DNA of 64,000 nt, taken from positions 124,001 to 188,000 of the forward strand of contig JAMDCP010000007.1 of assembly GCA_023489335.1 (NCBI GenBank). Reading direction: 5' to 3'. The stretch comes from Deltaproteobacteria bacterium (lineage in GTDB: Bacteria > SZUA-79 > Acidulodesulfobacterales > Acidulodesulfobacteraceae). Positions within the stretch are counted from its first letter, which is position 1, and each line of letters begins with the position of its first letter. The translations under genes were made by a program, and so were the position numbers. Positions 46,150-54,999 of the stretch are shown here, piece after piece. The notes under the pieces are model-generated. The model saw nothing but the letters and a program-made list of their open reading frames with translations, was not told where the DNA came from and searched no databases.

Positions 46150-47259
46150 TTAAGAAGGTAACTTAAAACTATTGCCGTCTTTTGTTGTAACCGTAATTTC
46201 AGGATTGAATAAAATAAAATCCTCATGAAAATTGACCCTTACAATCCCGCCAAACGATGAGTTATCTCCAAGCGCCATATGGATAGTTCCGTAAATTTTT
46301 TCGGCCTCTAATATATTTTGAAAATTTTTTGCCGATCTGTTTGTTCCTATGCCAAGCTCTGCAATATTCGACACAAGAGCATTTTTTTCTATCGCCTTAG
46401 TCAGGTGCTTTTTAAAATCGCCGTCTCCTTCGATATAGCTTAACTTGCCTTTATCTATATAAAGCGTGAGCGGCTTTTTAAGCTTAGAGGTCGGCGCATA
46501 TTCCATAACAAATTTTCCATGCGTTAGATTTTCTAAAGGGGCGGTATAAACCTCGCCTGCGGGAAGATTACTGAAAGAACCTCTGTCGCTAAGTAAACCC
46601 GTGTCAGGCATAAAACCGTTTTCGCGGATATAAAAGGTTATATCCGTTCCATTTTTTGCGCTTATGTTTACTTTGGAAGCATCAATTAACTTTTTATAAA
46701 TATTTAAGGTAAAATCGGCTAATTCGATTGGGTCGATATTTAGCGCGGTTTCGAACATGGAGTCTTCGAACAAAGGCATACTCGCGAATCGCGCACCGCC
46801 GTAATTGGTTATGAGGTCTCTAAATAGGGTATGGCTTGTGGAAAAATTAGAAAGGGCGATAACGGCATTTACATATTCGCCGCTATGATTTTCGATAAAA
46901 TCGGATAATAATTTTTTTTGCCCGCCGCTTACTATTTTTTGGGTAATATTAACTAAAAGTTTATTTTCTTTTATAAATTCAAAAAATGATTTGCCGAAGG
47001 CAGACTTCCAGACTTCTATCGGAGGTTCGTTCCCGTGCTCTTTTAAGGACTCGTATTCGATATATTTAACATTTCCAAAACTTTTCCCTATTTCTACGAA
47101 ATCGGAAGCAATTTTTATAAGTTTTTCTCTTCGCGACCTGTCCTTTTTTGTGATATCTTCATCTTTAGATATTGTATCGGTATAAATTAAAACAGTTTCT
47201 CCCGGTTTCATGCAGAAATTTTTTTTAAATATGTTTTCTATTATAGTTTTTCTGTCCAT
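46150..47259 (-). CDS. M29-type aminopeptidase-like protein
   Basis: A 369 aa protein resembling thermophilic aminopeptidase T/leucyl aminopeptidases of family M29. Supporting segments are ISAKNGTDITFYI, LPAGEVYTAPLENLTHGKFVMEYA, IAELGIGTN and GTIHMALGDNSSFGGIVRVNFHEDFI, which include the likely metal-binding Glu, His and Asp. Members use cobalt or zinc and release N-terminal residues from peptides. Exact specificity is unknown. Confidence 0.85.
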   Translation of the reverse strand: MDRKTIIENIFKKNFCMKPGETVLIYTDTISKDEDITKKDRSRREKLIKIASDFVEIGKSFGNVKYIEYESLKEHGNEPPIEVWKSAFGKSFFEFIKENKLLVNITQKIVSGGQKKLLSDFIENHSGEYVNAVIALSNFSTSHTLFRDLITNYGGARFASMPLFEDSMFETALNIDPIELADFTLNIYKKLIDASKVNISAKNGTDITFYIRENGFMPDTGLLSDRGSFSNLPAGEVYTAPLENLTHGKFVMEYAPTSKLKKPLTLYIDKGKLSYIEGDGDFKKHLTKAIEKNALVSNIAELGIGTNRSAKNFQNILEAEKIYGTIHMALGDNSSFGGIVRVNFHEDFILFNPEITVTTKDGNSFKLPS

Positions 47260-47467
47260 TATAATTTCCCGTAATTTAAATTAACCAATTTTATATAAAA
47301 TAAACAAAAAGATTCCATAATAAATAATCTTATATGTATTATATAATAAAACTGCGCAAAGATGTATAATCATATTTCATGATTTGTAAATTTATGATAT
47401 AATTAATAAAAAAATAATCGAATGCTAATAAAAATTTATCGATAAATATTTTTACGGAGGTCAAAAA

Positions 47468-47743
47468 ATGCCTATCAGGGAATACAAATGCAAAGACTGC
47501 GGCAATTATATGGAAGTAATTCAAGGTATTAACGAAAACCCTTTGGGAACCTGTCCAAAATGCGGCGGAAAATTAGAAAAACTTATATCGAATTCAAGTT
47601 TTGTATTAAAAGGTTCGGGTTGGTATAAGACCGATTACAGCGGCTCTAATCCGGAAAATGCATCTAAAAAAACAAAAACGGAAAATGCGGCAGCCCCTGC
47701 TCCTGCTTGTTCCTGTGCCAATGGAACTTGCGGGCATAATTAA
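47468..47743 (+). CDS. FmdB-type zinc ribbon protein
   Basis: A 91 aa protein beginning MPIREYKCKDCGNYMEV with a zinc ribbon completed by CPKCGGKLEKLIS, then the family segment SSFVLKGSGWYKTDY. The C-terminus adds a low-complexity part and a second cysteine cluster (PACSCANGTC). FmdB-like proteins are widespread putative regulators with no settled function. Confidence 0.88.
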   Translation: MPIREYKCKDCGNYMEVIQGINENPLGTCPKCGGKLEKLISNSSFVLKGSGWYKTDYSGSNPENASKKTKTENAAAPAPACSCANGTCGHN

Positions 47744-47776
47744 AATAAATAAAATAAAAGCTAAAGCCACAAACTA

Positions 47777-48343
47777 TTGTTATATATTTTTGAATTTAAA
47801 ACAAAAATAGCCGATTTGGAAATAAAGTTATCGGAAAATTATATCGAAGAAATAAAAATAAAAAATTCCAAGAGCGAAGCTTTTAAGGAAGTTAACGACA
47901 GGCGGTTAAGTCAAAACGGGAAATCTTTAATATCGCTGGGGCAAAATGATTATAACCGCTTTAATCATTTATACGGCCTGATAACTCTACTGGACGATTA
48001 TTTTTCGAGTAAAATTGCCGACTTCGCAAAAATCCCCGTAAACTTTTCTTACTATGGCGATTTTACAAAAAAGATACTTTTTGCCTCACGCTTTATTGGG
48101 TACGGCGAAAGAATGTCCTACAAGGAACTTGCGCAAAAGGCGGGCTTTGAGGGCGTTTACTCAAGGGCTTGCGCTAACGCTTTATCTATAAACAAAACAC
48201 CTATCGTTATACCGTGCCACAGGGTAATAACCTCCAGCGGAAAGTTGGGCGGCTATTCAGCCGGCGGAGGGGTTGCGTTTAAAGCAGAATTGCTCTCGTT
48301 GGAACGGCAAAGTGAACAAACCGGCAAAAATAAAAATCTGTAA
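47777..48343 (+). CDS. ogt: methylated-DNA--protein-cysteine methyltransferase
   Basis: Suicide repair enzyme removing O6-alkyl groups from guanine. The acceptor-cysteine motif is IPCHRVITSSGKLGGYSAGG, preceded by the recognition helix YSRACANALSINKTP. The N-terminal 90 residues are the variable domain. The start is TTG at 47777 with no obvious ribosome site, so the N-terminus is less sure. Confidence 0.93.
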   Translation: MLYIFEFKTKIADLEIKLSENYIEEIKIKNSKSEAFKEVNDRRLSQNGKSLISLGQNDYNRFNHLYGLITLLDDYFSSKIADFAKIPVNFSYYGDFTKKILFASRFIGYGERMSYKELAQKAGFEGVYSRACANALSINKTPIVIPCHRVITSSGKLGGYSAGGGVAFKAELLSLERQSEQTGKNKNL

Positions 48344-48376
48344 GTTTTATTATTTAATTTTTACAGCTAATGGTAT

Positions 48377-48841
48377 ATGGAGATGGAAAGCTTACTTTTT
48401 TACATTTATGATGCGTGCCTTGCCGTTTATTTCGGTTCAAGTATATTTATGGGGTTTATTGCGGCGCCAAATATATTTAAAACATTAAAAACCAGAAACG
48501 AGGCGGGGAACTTAGTCGGCTTGCTTTTAGAAAAATTTGCGGCATTGACATATGTGCTACAAATTATATTAATTATAAGCGGGGCCGGATTATTGCATTA
48601 CTTCAATTATTCTCCTCTTATCATAGTTCTGCCGTTTCTTATAGTAATTATAAATATTATATCGGGACAAATCATAAGCCGTAAAATGAAAAAATTAAAG
48701 GAAATAATGGGCAACATAGACAATACGCCAAAGGACGATAAAAACAGGATAATGTTTAATTCGCTCCATAAGTGGTCGGTAAGGCTCTTCGTATTAAACC
48801 AGCTTTTAGCCCTGCCTCTTTTTTACTTTATTTCCCGTTGA
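48377..48841 (+). CDS. DUF4149-like membrane protein
   Basis: A 154 aa integral membrane protein with four hydrophobic segments. FYIYDACLAVYFGSSIFMGFIAAPNIFKTL and the late FNSLHKWSVRLFVLNQLLALPLFYF match the TMEM205/DUF4149 pattern. No function is established. It ends 15 bp from nifI2, which is on the opposite strand. Confidence 0.72.
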   Translation: MEMESLLFYIYDACLAVYFGSSIFMGFIAAPNIFKTLKTRNEAGNLVGLLLEKFAALTYVLQIILIISGAGLLHYFNYSPLIIVLPFLIVIINIISGQIISRKMKKLKEIMGNIDNTPKDDKNRIMFNSLHKWSVRLFVLNQLLALPLFYFISR

Positions 48842-48856
48842 TTTTCATACGAGGCT

Positions 48857-49264
48857 TTAACTCACCGCATAAAGCCCTTCCTCCGCCGTCCTTATTCTTT
48901 CGACAAGCCTTACAGGGACAACAAATATCTTACCGTCGCCGTAATGGCCTGTGCTATTTACATCCGCTATTATTTTTACGATTTTATCCGTCTCCTGTGC
49001 AGGCGCCACTAAAGATAACATCCTTTTAGGCAAAAAGCTGTAATCGTTATCCGCAATATCGGTTTTGTTATTAATTAGATTCAATCCTGGATCAAGTTCG
49101 TTTGCAAGTCCTCCGCGCCCCTTTTGCCTACCCCTGCCGTGAACCGAATAAAAGGTCATCTGATTAAAACCTTCTTTATCTAACGCATCTTTTGTTTCTT
49201 GAATCTTATGCCTTCTTATTATTGCAATAATCTCGACAATATTTTCTTCGAATTTTGATTCCAT
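48857..49264 (-). CDS. nifI2: nitrogenase-associated PII protein NifI2
   Basis: A GlnB-family regulator of 135 aa. FYSVHGRGRQKGRGGLANELD and GHYGDGKIFVVPVRLVERIRTAEEG place it in the PII family. The long T-loop without the uridylylated tyrosine and an N-terminal extension fit the NifI2 branch. NifI1 and NifI2 bind dinitrogenase and switch it off when fixed nitrogen rises, sensing 2-oxoglutarate and ATP. It is the last gene of the nif cluster. Confidence 0.92.
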   Translation of the reverse strand: MESKFEENIVEIIAIIRRHKIQETKDALDKEGFNQMTFYSVHGRGRQKGRGGLANELDPGLNLINNKTDIADNDYSFLPKRMLSLVAPAQETDKIVKIIADVNSTGHYGDGKIFVVPVRLVERIRTAEEGLYAVS

Positions 49265-49311
49265 AAAAATCCTCTTAATATAAATTTAATATATAAATAA
49301 TGAAAATGATA

Positions 49312-49629
49312 TTATAAGCCTTCGGCGCCTGTTCTCACCGTATATGCCTTTGAAACCGGCACGACAAATATCTTGCCGTCGCCGATATGCCCAGTAACGG
49401 CATTTTCCTGAATAATATCGCAAACCCTCTCTGCATCCTCTTTCTTAACGACGATCATAAGCTCCAGCTTCGGCAGTTCATCATAAACTACTTCGCCGAC
49501 TTTAATTCCCTTTTGTTTCCCTCTTCCAAAAACATGCATCTTTGTAACCGAGACAAATCCGTTTTCTTCTAATGCCTTAAGCACATCTTTTTCTTTCTCC
49601 GGTCTAATAATCGCCCTTACCATTTCCAT
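49312..49629 (-). CDS. nifI1: nitrogenase-associated PII protein NifI1
   Basis: A 105 aa PII-family protein: MVRAIIRPEKEKDVLKALEENGFVSVTKMHVFGRGKQKGIKVGEVVYDELPK and GHIGDGKIFVVPVSKAYTVRTG. The short T-loop with QKGIKVGE is typical of NifI1. It lies 47 bp upstream of nifI2. In most NifI systems the pair sits between nifH and nifD; here both are at the far end of the cluster. Confidence 0.92.
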   Translation of the reverse strand: MEMVRAIIRPEKEKDVLKALEENGFVSVTKMHVFGRGKQKGIKVGEVVYDELPKLELMIVVKKEDAERVCDIIQENAVTGHIGDGKIFVVPVSKAYTVRTGAEGL

Positions 49630-49689
49630 AAATTACTCCTTATTATTATGTTATATTTAAATTATCTTAAGTCTTTCCGGCAAATATCT

Positions 49690-50298
49690 TTACCTTGAAC
49701 TTGTCAAAATAATAGCGTTTGCAATATCGCTCAATGGACGCCCGCTGCTCATGCTTAATCTTTGCAGTCTTTTGTGCGCTTCTTTTTCAGAGATACCTTC
49801 TTTATCCATAAGAATACTTTTTGCCTTATTAATTAACTTTCTATCCTCGATATACCGCTTCAGGGTTTCATTCTCCTTTTTTATATCCTGAAACCTTTTG
49901 AAATTTTCTATTGCAATGATTGTTTGCGCCAAAACTTCACTCTTTCTGGCGGGTTTCATTATGTAAGAAAATGCCCCCGAGCCTTTTAATTCTTCCATAT
50001 ATTTATCATAATCCTTTATATCGTCTGCGCCAGCCGTTAAAAAAATAATGGGAACGGGGTTTGTCTCCATAATCTTTTTGCAAGCGGTAATTCCATCCAT
50101 TGAAGGCATCTTTATATCCATAAAGATAATGTCGGGATTAAATTCTTCTGCCGCAAGAATAGCCGCGGCTCCGTTATCAGCCTCGTATATTTTGGTTGTA
50201 ACGGAATTTAAGATAGCTTTAAGCTCTTCCCTTCTTTCTCTTAAATCATCGACAACCAGCACTTTTATATTTAAATTTAAACCTTTCTCATCTTTCAT
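49690..50298 (-). CDS. response regulator with ANTAR RNA-binding domain
   Basis: Residues 10-125 form a receiver domain with the acidic pair VVDD at residues 16-17, phospho-acceptor Asp61 (FMDIKMP) and Lys115 (MKPA), so phosphorylation is possible. A helical linker leads to the ANTAR domain (KLINKAKSILMDKEGISEKEAHKRLQRLSMSSGRPLSDIANAI), which by family knowledge binds paired hairpins in leader RNAs and blocks terminators. No histidine kinase is nearby. Its place between nifX and nifI1 and the terminator in the nifH leader make nif antitermination a strong proposal. Geobacter GnfR is a known ANTAR regulator of nif genes, as I recall. Confidence 0.93.
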   Translation of the reverse strand: MKDEKGLNLNIKVLVVDDLRERREELKAILNSVTTKIYEADNGAAAILAAEEFNPDIIFMDIKMPSMDGITACKKIMETNPVPIIFLTAGADDIKDYDKYMEELKGSGAFSYIMKPARKSEVLAQTIIAIENFKRFQDIKKENETLKRYIEDRKLINKAKSILMDKEGISEKEAHKRLQRLSMSSGRPLSDIANAIILTSSR

Positions 50299-50347
50299 AA
50301 TTTATAAACAAGCAAAGTTTATGCCAATCCGTTTGTTAAGTTTAAAA

Positions 50348-50725
50348 CTAAGCGGGAATTACTCCATTTTCTTTAAGAATAATCTTTTTTAGCCATGGAG
50401 GAGGATTGCCCGATAAAACCGTTTTAAGGTCATTCATAACATCTTCTATTTTATCGTTTGGCTTGGATTTAATCGGATGAATGCCCGATTTTACGACACG
50501 GGCGGCCGCAGTCCCGCCGATGCTTTCCACAAAAATAATCTTTAAATCTTTTAAGCCTTCAACCTTCTTATCTATCTTATCAAGCTCTTCAATTTCTTCT
50601 TCAAAATGCCTATTCTCCAAAAATCTGAAACCCTCACGATTTATTTCATATATTGCAAAATTTTTAGCCCATCCAAAGTGGTCGTTGATTAAAATATTAT
50701 CAGTTGTGGCAAAACCTACTTTCAT
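50348..50725 (-). CDS. nifX: NifX/NafY-like cofactor-binding protein
   Basis: A 125 aa dinitrogenase iron-molybdenum cofactor biosynthesis family protein: MKVGFATTDNILINDHFGWAKNFAIYEI, then IIFVESIGGTAAARVVKSGIHPI. NifX and NafY bind NifB-co or FeMo-co during transfer. It directly follows nifN, the usual place of nifX. A closely related name (NafY-type) cannot be excluded. Confidence 0.88.
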   Translation of the reverse strand: MKVGFATTDNILINDHFGWAKNFAIYEINREGFRFLENRHFEEEIEELDKIDKKVEGLKDLKIIFVESIGGTAAARVVKSGIHPIKSKPNDKIEDVMNDLKTVLSGNPPPWLKKIILKENGVIPA

Positions 50726-50767
50726 TACGCCCCCTCCCTAAAAATTTTTAGATTAAATTGAATTATT

Positions 50768-52060
50768 TTATCCTTTATTAAGCAAGTTTGCGCTTTCAAC
50801 GGCAAGATTAACAGCCCCCCTGTAAAGTATATAATGCTTATAGCCGTGCCCTATTTCGTCGATTAGCGGAAAGCCTGCCTTAAGCAAGGGTATTCTAAAA
50901 TCTTTAGCATAAAATCCTGCATTGGAATTGGAAACAATCAAATCAACATTCCTGTAATTATCAAGCAAATCTAAATCGCCTTCGTAGAAATTTAAAAATC
51001 TATATTTAATATCATCGCTGAATTTTGTCGATATCCCAACCTTTAAATTTGCGCCCATTTCCGAATAAATCATAGAAAAAGAGTCTAAAAGATCTATGCC
51101 GAGGGCCAGCGCAATATCCTTTCCTAAAAAATAAAAATGAGTATCTAAATAAGCATCCATAAGCTGTCTTCTCTGCCTTTTATATTTTTCGGGAATTTCT
51201 TTACCCGAGAGTTCCGATAAAAGGTCGAAAAGTTTATCGCTATTTTTAAGCCCGCACACATTCGGAAAGTAATATGTCTTTAAACCTGTTAATTCGCTAA
51301 CGGATTTAACCACGCTTCCCAAACTTAAGCCTATAACTATGTTAAATTCGCTATTATGAATATTTTCCATATCCTTAACTCCAAGCCCGTCTGCGGTTGT
51401 CTGTAAATATCCCCTTTCATCGAGGTGGCCGTCTAAGGATAGGCCCAAATCGGGTATCATAACCGGCTTTAAATCAAAATAACCTATGGCTTCCCGGAGT
51501 TCCAAAAAATCCTGGGGAGTAAAAGATACCGGGCAAAAAACATTTACGCTCATTGTTAATTTCTTTGATTTTTTAAATGTTTTATATGGTTCTTTATCCG
51601 AAAAGTCCTCTAACAGCGCCAACATTGCCTGTATATAACCGTCTTCAAGACTGCCCTTGTAATCCGGAGTGCCTGCATAAATGAGCTTTGAAAACGGCAA
51701 ACCTTGTTTTTCTTTAAAATCCCCGATAATGCCGGCAATATCTTCGCCGCTCGTTTCCGTAAGTCCTGATGACGCAATGCCTATAAAATCCGGCTTCATT
51801 TTTTCATAAATATTTTTAATTCCGGATAATAAAAAATCGGTTCCTCCCAGAATTGCTCCATATTCATTTAAAGCCGTAGTAACTATCGGAATGTTTTCAC
51901 GAAAATGCTTTGTCAGCGTTACTTTGTCAAAGCTTGCGCAACCGACAGCCCCGTGCATAAGAACCACCGCATTTTTCAATCCCAGAAAAAAGATTGCCGC
52001 GCCCAGCGATGGACTTGCCTTTAGCGGATTAATTTCGATATTTTTTATCGGATTCATCAT
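50768..52060 (-). CDS. nifN: nitrogenase cofactor scaffold subunit NifN
   Basis: NifN pairs with NifE to mature the nitrogenase FeMo cofactor. The 430 aa chain begins with the NifK-like block NPLKASPSLGAAIFFLGLKNAVVLMHGAVGCASF and contains GIASSGLTETSGEDI and VSNSNAGFYAKDFRIPLLKAGFPLIDEIGHG. It starts 4 bp after nifE. It lacks a fused NifX domain; nifX is a separate gene after it. Confidence 0.94.
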   Translation of the reverse strand: MMNPIKNIEINPLKASPSLGAAIFFLGLKNAVVLMHGAVGCASFDKVTLTKHFRENIPIVTTALNEYGAILGGTDFLLSGIKNIYEKMKPDFIGIASSGLTETSGEDIAGIIGDFKEKQGLPFSKLIYAGTPDYKGSLEDGYIQAMLALLEDFSDKEPYKTFKKSKKLTMSVNVFCPVSFTPQDFLELREAIGYFDLKPVMIPDLGLSLDGHLDERGYLQTTADGLGVKDMENIHNSEFNIVIGLSLGSVVKSVSELTGLKTYYFPNVCGLKNSDKLFDLLSELSGKEIPEKYKRQRRQLMDAYLDTHFYFLGKDIALALGIDLLDSFSMIYSEMGANLKVGISTKFSDDIKYRFLNFYEGDLDLLDNYRNVDLIVSNSNAGFYAKDFRIPLLKAGFPLIDEIGHGYKHYILYRGAVNLAVESANLLNKG

Positions 52061-52064
52061 AGAT

Positions 52065-53426
52065 TTATAAATTTATATTTGATTCCTTTAGCAATTTAAA
52101 CAAAGGATTTTTGAGCTCGAAATAAATCTGCTTAGCCAAAAATTCCATACCCTCATAGGATGTATAAGGATTAAGCCTTTCTTGATTGACATCTAAAAAG
52201 GGTATAAGCGATTTTATTGCGGTATATTGATTCCTTCCGCCTGCGAGTATAATGTCAACCTGCTCCTCCCGCGCTATTTTAATAAGATTGACGGGGTTGC
52301 CGTTATCGAGCATTATTATATTCCCGTTTTTATCGATTTCTTTTATTCTTAGTTTGTCTTCCTCGGTAGATTTTTTTACCCCTGTGGCAATGACCTTCAT
52401 GCCTAAGTCGTTTAAGGCAGATATTAAAGACCAGCTTTTAACGCCGCCGGTATATAAAAGAGCCTTTTTACCCGTTAAAAATCTTTTATACTCATAAATA
52501 TTTTCTTCGGTATTTCTTGTTCTTATTTTGATATATTTTTTCGCGCTGCAGGTGAGTTCATAATCCCCTATCGAGTTTACTATATCCATTATCGTCTTAT
52601 TGGTGGATGTTAAACCGAAAAAAGACCCTTCTATATAAGGAAGCCCGTATTTTTCTTTCATTTTTCTTGCCAAATATATCAAAGCCTTGGAACATACTAC
52701 GACATTAAGTCCCGCCTTGTGGGAATACATTATTTCTTCTATCGTGGAGTCCCCGGTTATGGTTGAAAGAACATTTATGCCAACCTTTTTTAAAGCCTTT
52801 TTTATTAAAAAAAGCTCTCCTTTGATATTATATTCGCCTATTAAATTTATGTTATAATCCGACAATAAATCTATTTCAGGCTCCTTTCTCCCTATAATGT
52901 GGGTAAAAAGGGCATCTCCCGCAATTTTATTGCCAAGATTCTTATTTCCCGAAAACCCCTGTGAAAAAACCGGAACAACGGGAATTTTAAGTTTAGCCGC
53001 AAGTTCCTTGGAAACCCCTTCTATATCTTCCCCCGTCAGCGCCGGCACGCATGTGTTATAAATAAACACCGCTTTCGGTTTAAATCTGTTAAAAACATAA
53101 ATTATACCCTGTCTTAATTTGTCTTCCGAGCCGAAAATGAGGTCGTTTTCATTTATCGCCGTCGTAAAACCGTACATATAATAGTTTTCTCTTTGAGCAG
53201 TTTCGGATGTTCTTTGATTATAGCTATTTCCGAGACAATTTATCGGAGCATGGACTATGTTCAGGGCATCTTTTATCGGACTTAAAACAATATATGCCCC
53301 GTCAAGCGCGCACCCGCCGGTCGAAGAACCCGGCGTCGCCGTTTTACAGGCTTTTTTATCCTTTGCAACGCCGTTATGTTCGCAGGCAGGCTCGTCAAAA
53401 TATTCTTCCTTGGCTGTAATGCGCAT
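52065..53426 (-). CDS. nifE: nitrogenase cofactor scaffold subunit NifE
   Basis: NifE, alpha-like partner in the NifEN scaffold. Blocks are STGGCALDGAYIVLSPIKDALNIVHAPINCLGNSYNQR and IYNTCVPALTGEDIEGV with the bridging cysteines, and a C-terminal LNPYTSYEGMEFLAKQIYFEL. The N-terminus includes a CEHN...CKTA cysteine pair typical of NifE. It is followed by nifN with a 4 bp gap. Confidence 0.95.
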   Translation of the reverse strand: MRITAKEEYFDEPACEHNGVAKDKKACKTATPGSSTGGCALDGAYIVLSPIKDALNIVHAPINCLGNSYNQRTSETAQRENYYMYGFTTAINENDLIFGSEDKLRQGIIYVFNRFKPKAVFIYNTCVPALTGEDIEGVSKELAAKLKIPVVPVFSQGFSGNKNLGNKIAGDALFTHIIGRKEPEIDLLSDYNINLIGEYNIKGELFLIKKALKKVGINVLSTITGDSTIEEIMYSHKAGLNVVVCSKALIYLARKMKEKYGLPYIEGSFFGLTSTNKTIMDIVNSIGDYELTCSAKKYIKIRTRNTEENIYEYKRFLTGKKALLYTGGVKSWSLISALNDLGMKVIATGVKKSTEEDKLRIKEIDKNGNIIMLDNGNPVNLIKIAREEQVDIILAGGRNQYTAIKSLIPFLDVNQERLNPYTSYEGMEFLAKQIYFELKNPLFKLLKESNINL

Positions 53427-53475
53427 TTTGTACCACTTCCTTTGATTTTTTATATTATTACAAATTTATTATAAT

Positions 53476-54897
53476 TTACCTCAGAAGCTCAAAATGGGCA
53501 TCATCACTGGTATCATCCAAAATATCCAAAAATTTATTAACTATCCATGTGGTCAGGTTGATAACCCCGCTATATCCGTAAAGCGGATAGCGATGAATAT
53601 TGACCCTGTCAAAGATAGGATAGCCGAGCCTGATATGAGGAATTTTAGCGTCTCTTGCGGCAAATTTACCGTGGGACGGTCCCAAAAGCATATCGACCGG
53701 CCCTGTCATAATTAAAGACCTTAAGTGCCATAAATCCTTGTCGATATAAACTTCTCCCCTGCTTTCGGAATACCTGCCGAATAAGTCTTCTATCTCTTGC
53801 TTGAATTCTTCCGTGCCGTTGGAACATAAGACATATTTTGGAATCCCCCCCATTTCAAGGAGATAACTCGTTAATCCCATGAGCATATCCGGGTCGCCGA
53901 ATATGGCAAATTTTTTTCCATGAATATATTGCTGGGCATCCGTCATAGAGTCTATTGCCTTGCCCCTTTCGTCTTCAAGTTCTTTAGGAACTTCCTTGCC
54001 GGAAAGTTCGGAAAGCGTCATTAAAAATTCATCGGTATAATTTATTCCGATAGGACTTTTGACAACCCTAACCTCTTGCCCAAATTTTTCGGATAATGTT
54101 GCCGCCGTCTTTTTTGTCGAAAATTTCTGGAGAGCGACAGTAGTTTTATTGTTCACGCAATTTTTAACATCCTCAAGTTTTGTGGCACCGTCGGGATAGA
54201 GTTTATACTCCCCGTTTAAAGGGCTGTCCAATGTATTAGAATAGTCTGCCAAAACAAGGTGGCTTATTCCGAAAATTTTTAAAATCCTCTTAATCTCGTT
54301 AATATTGCCGATAGTTGTGTCAAAACCGGGAATTATGTTTATCGTATCCGATTTATCTGCTTCGGACTTTTTACCGAGAGTCTCTATTATCGAGTTAAGC
54401 ATACTGTCGTAACCCTCAAGATGAGAGCCTACAAAACTCGGCGTATTTGCATACGGAGCCGCTATATCTTCGGCCAGATACCCCTTTTCTCTGGCGCCGC
54501 CCACTATCGAACCAAGGTCGTCGCCGATAATTTCGGACATACAGGTGGTAGATATCGCAAACATCTTCGGCTTATATAAAGCCGTGGCATTTTTAAACCC
54601 CTCGAACCCGTTCGCCTGTCCTCCGAAAACCGCCCCGTCCTCCGTTAAAGACGTGCAAACCCCTGCAATCGGCTCCCTGAAATGACGGGATAAGTTATTT
54701 CTATAATATGCGACGCATCCGTGGGAACCGTGAACAAACGGCATCGTATTTTCAAAGCCTGCCGCGCATAACACTGCCCCGAGCGGCTGGCAGGCTCTTT
54801 CCGGATTTATTACTATAGCCTTTCTATTAAAGTTTTTTTCTTTATATTCTTCGGTATTCATCCAATCTTTTATCTTTTTAACCTCTTCTTTTTCCAT
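53476..54897 (-). CDS. nifK: nitrogenase molybdenum-iron protein beta chain
   Basis: Beta subunit of MoFe nitrogenase. P-cluster cysteines are visible in ACQPLGAVLCAAGFENTMPFVHGSHGCVAYYRNNLSRHF and TTCMSEIIGDDLG. The C-terminal GYSGVINLTTWIVNKFLD is typical. I use the ATG at 54897 (473 aa), with GGGAGG at proper distance; the track starts at a TTG two codons upstream. It is shorter than Azotobacter NifK at the N-terminus, as in many anaerobes. Confidence 0.96.
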   Translation of the reverse strand: MEKEEVKKIKDWMNTEEYKEKNFNRKAIVINPERACQPLGAVLCAAGFENTMPFVHGSHGCVAYYRNNLSRHFREPIAGVCTSLTEDGAVFGGQANGFEGFKNATALYKPKMFAISTTCMSEIIGDDLGSIVGGAREKGYLAEDIAAPYANTPSFVGSHLEGYDSMLNSIIETLGKKSEADKSDTINIIPGFDTTIGNINEIKRILKIFGISHLVLADYSNTLDSPLNGEYKLYPDGATKLEDVKNCVNNKTTVALQKFSTKKTAATLSEKFGQEVRVVKSPIGINYTDEFLMTLSELSGKEVPKELEDERGKAIDSMTDAQQYIHGKKFAIFGDPDMLMGLTSYLLEMGGIPKYVLCSNGTEEFKQEIEDLFGRYSESRGEVYIDKDLWHLRSLIMTGPVDMLLGPSHGKFAARDAKIPHIRLGYPIFDRVNIHRYPLYGYSGVINLTTWIVNKFLDILDDTSDDAHFELLR

Positions 54898-54948
54898 AAT
54901 CAAACCTCCCTATATTTTAATTTTTCTAATAATCTACCAAAATGCCAT

Positions 54949-54990
54949 TGTCATTCCCGCCTCAGATTGCTTCGCTGCGCTCGCAATGAC
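54949..54990. repeat. intergenic repeat between nifD and nifK
   Basis: The segment gtcattcccgcctcagattgcttcgctgcgctcgcaatgac forms a hairpin with gtcatt/aatgac ends and an inner cgctgcg. Very similar sequences occur between genes in many bacterial genomes. Its place between nifD and nifK could let it tune the ratio of the two subunits in mRNA, but no direct evidence is seen. Confidence 0.6.
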
Positions 54991-54999
54991 GCTGTTCCG

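Noticed and set aside
49690-50298. ANTAR protein as a nitrate or amide regulator
   Set aside because: No nitrate, nitrite or amidase genes are in the window, while a leader with a terminator precedes nifH; the nif reading fits better, though a wider role stays possible.
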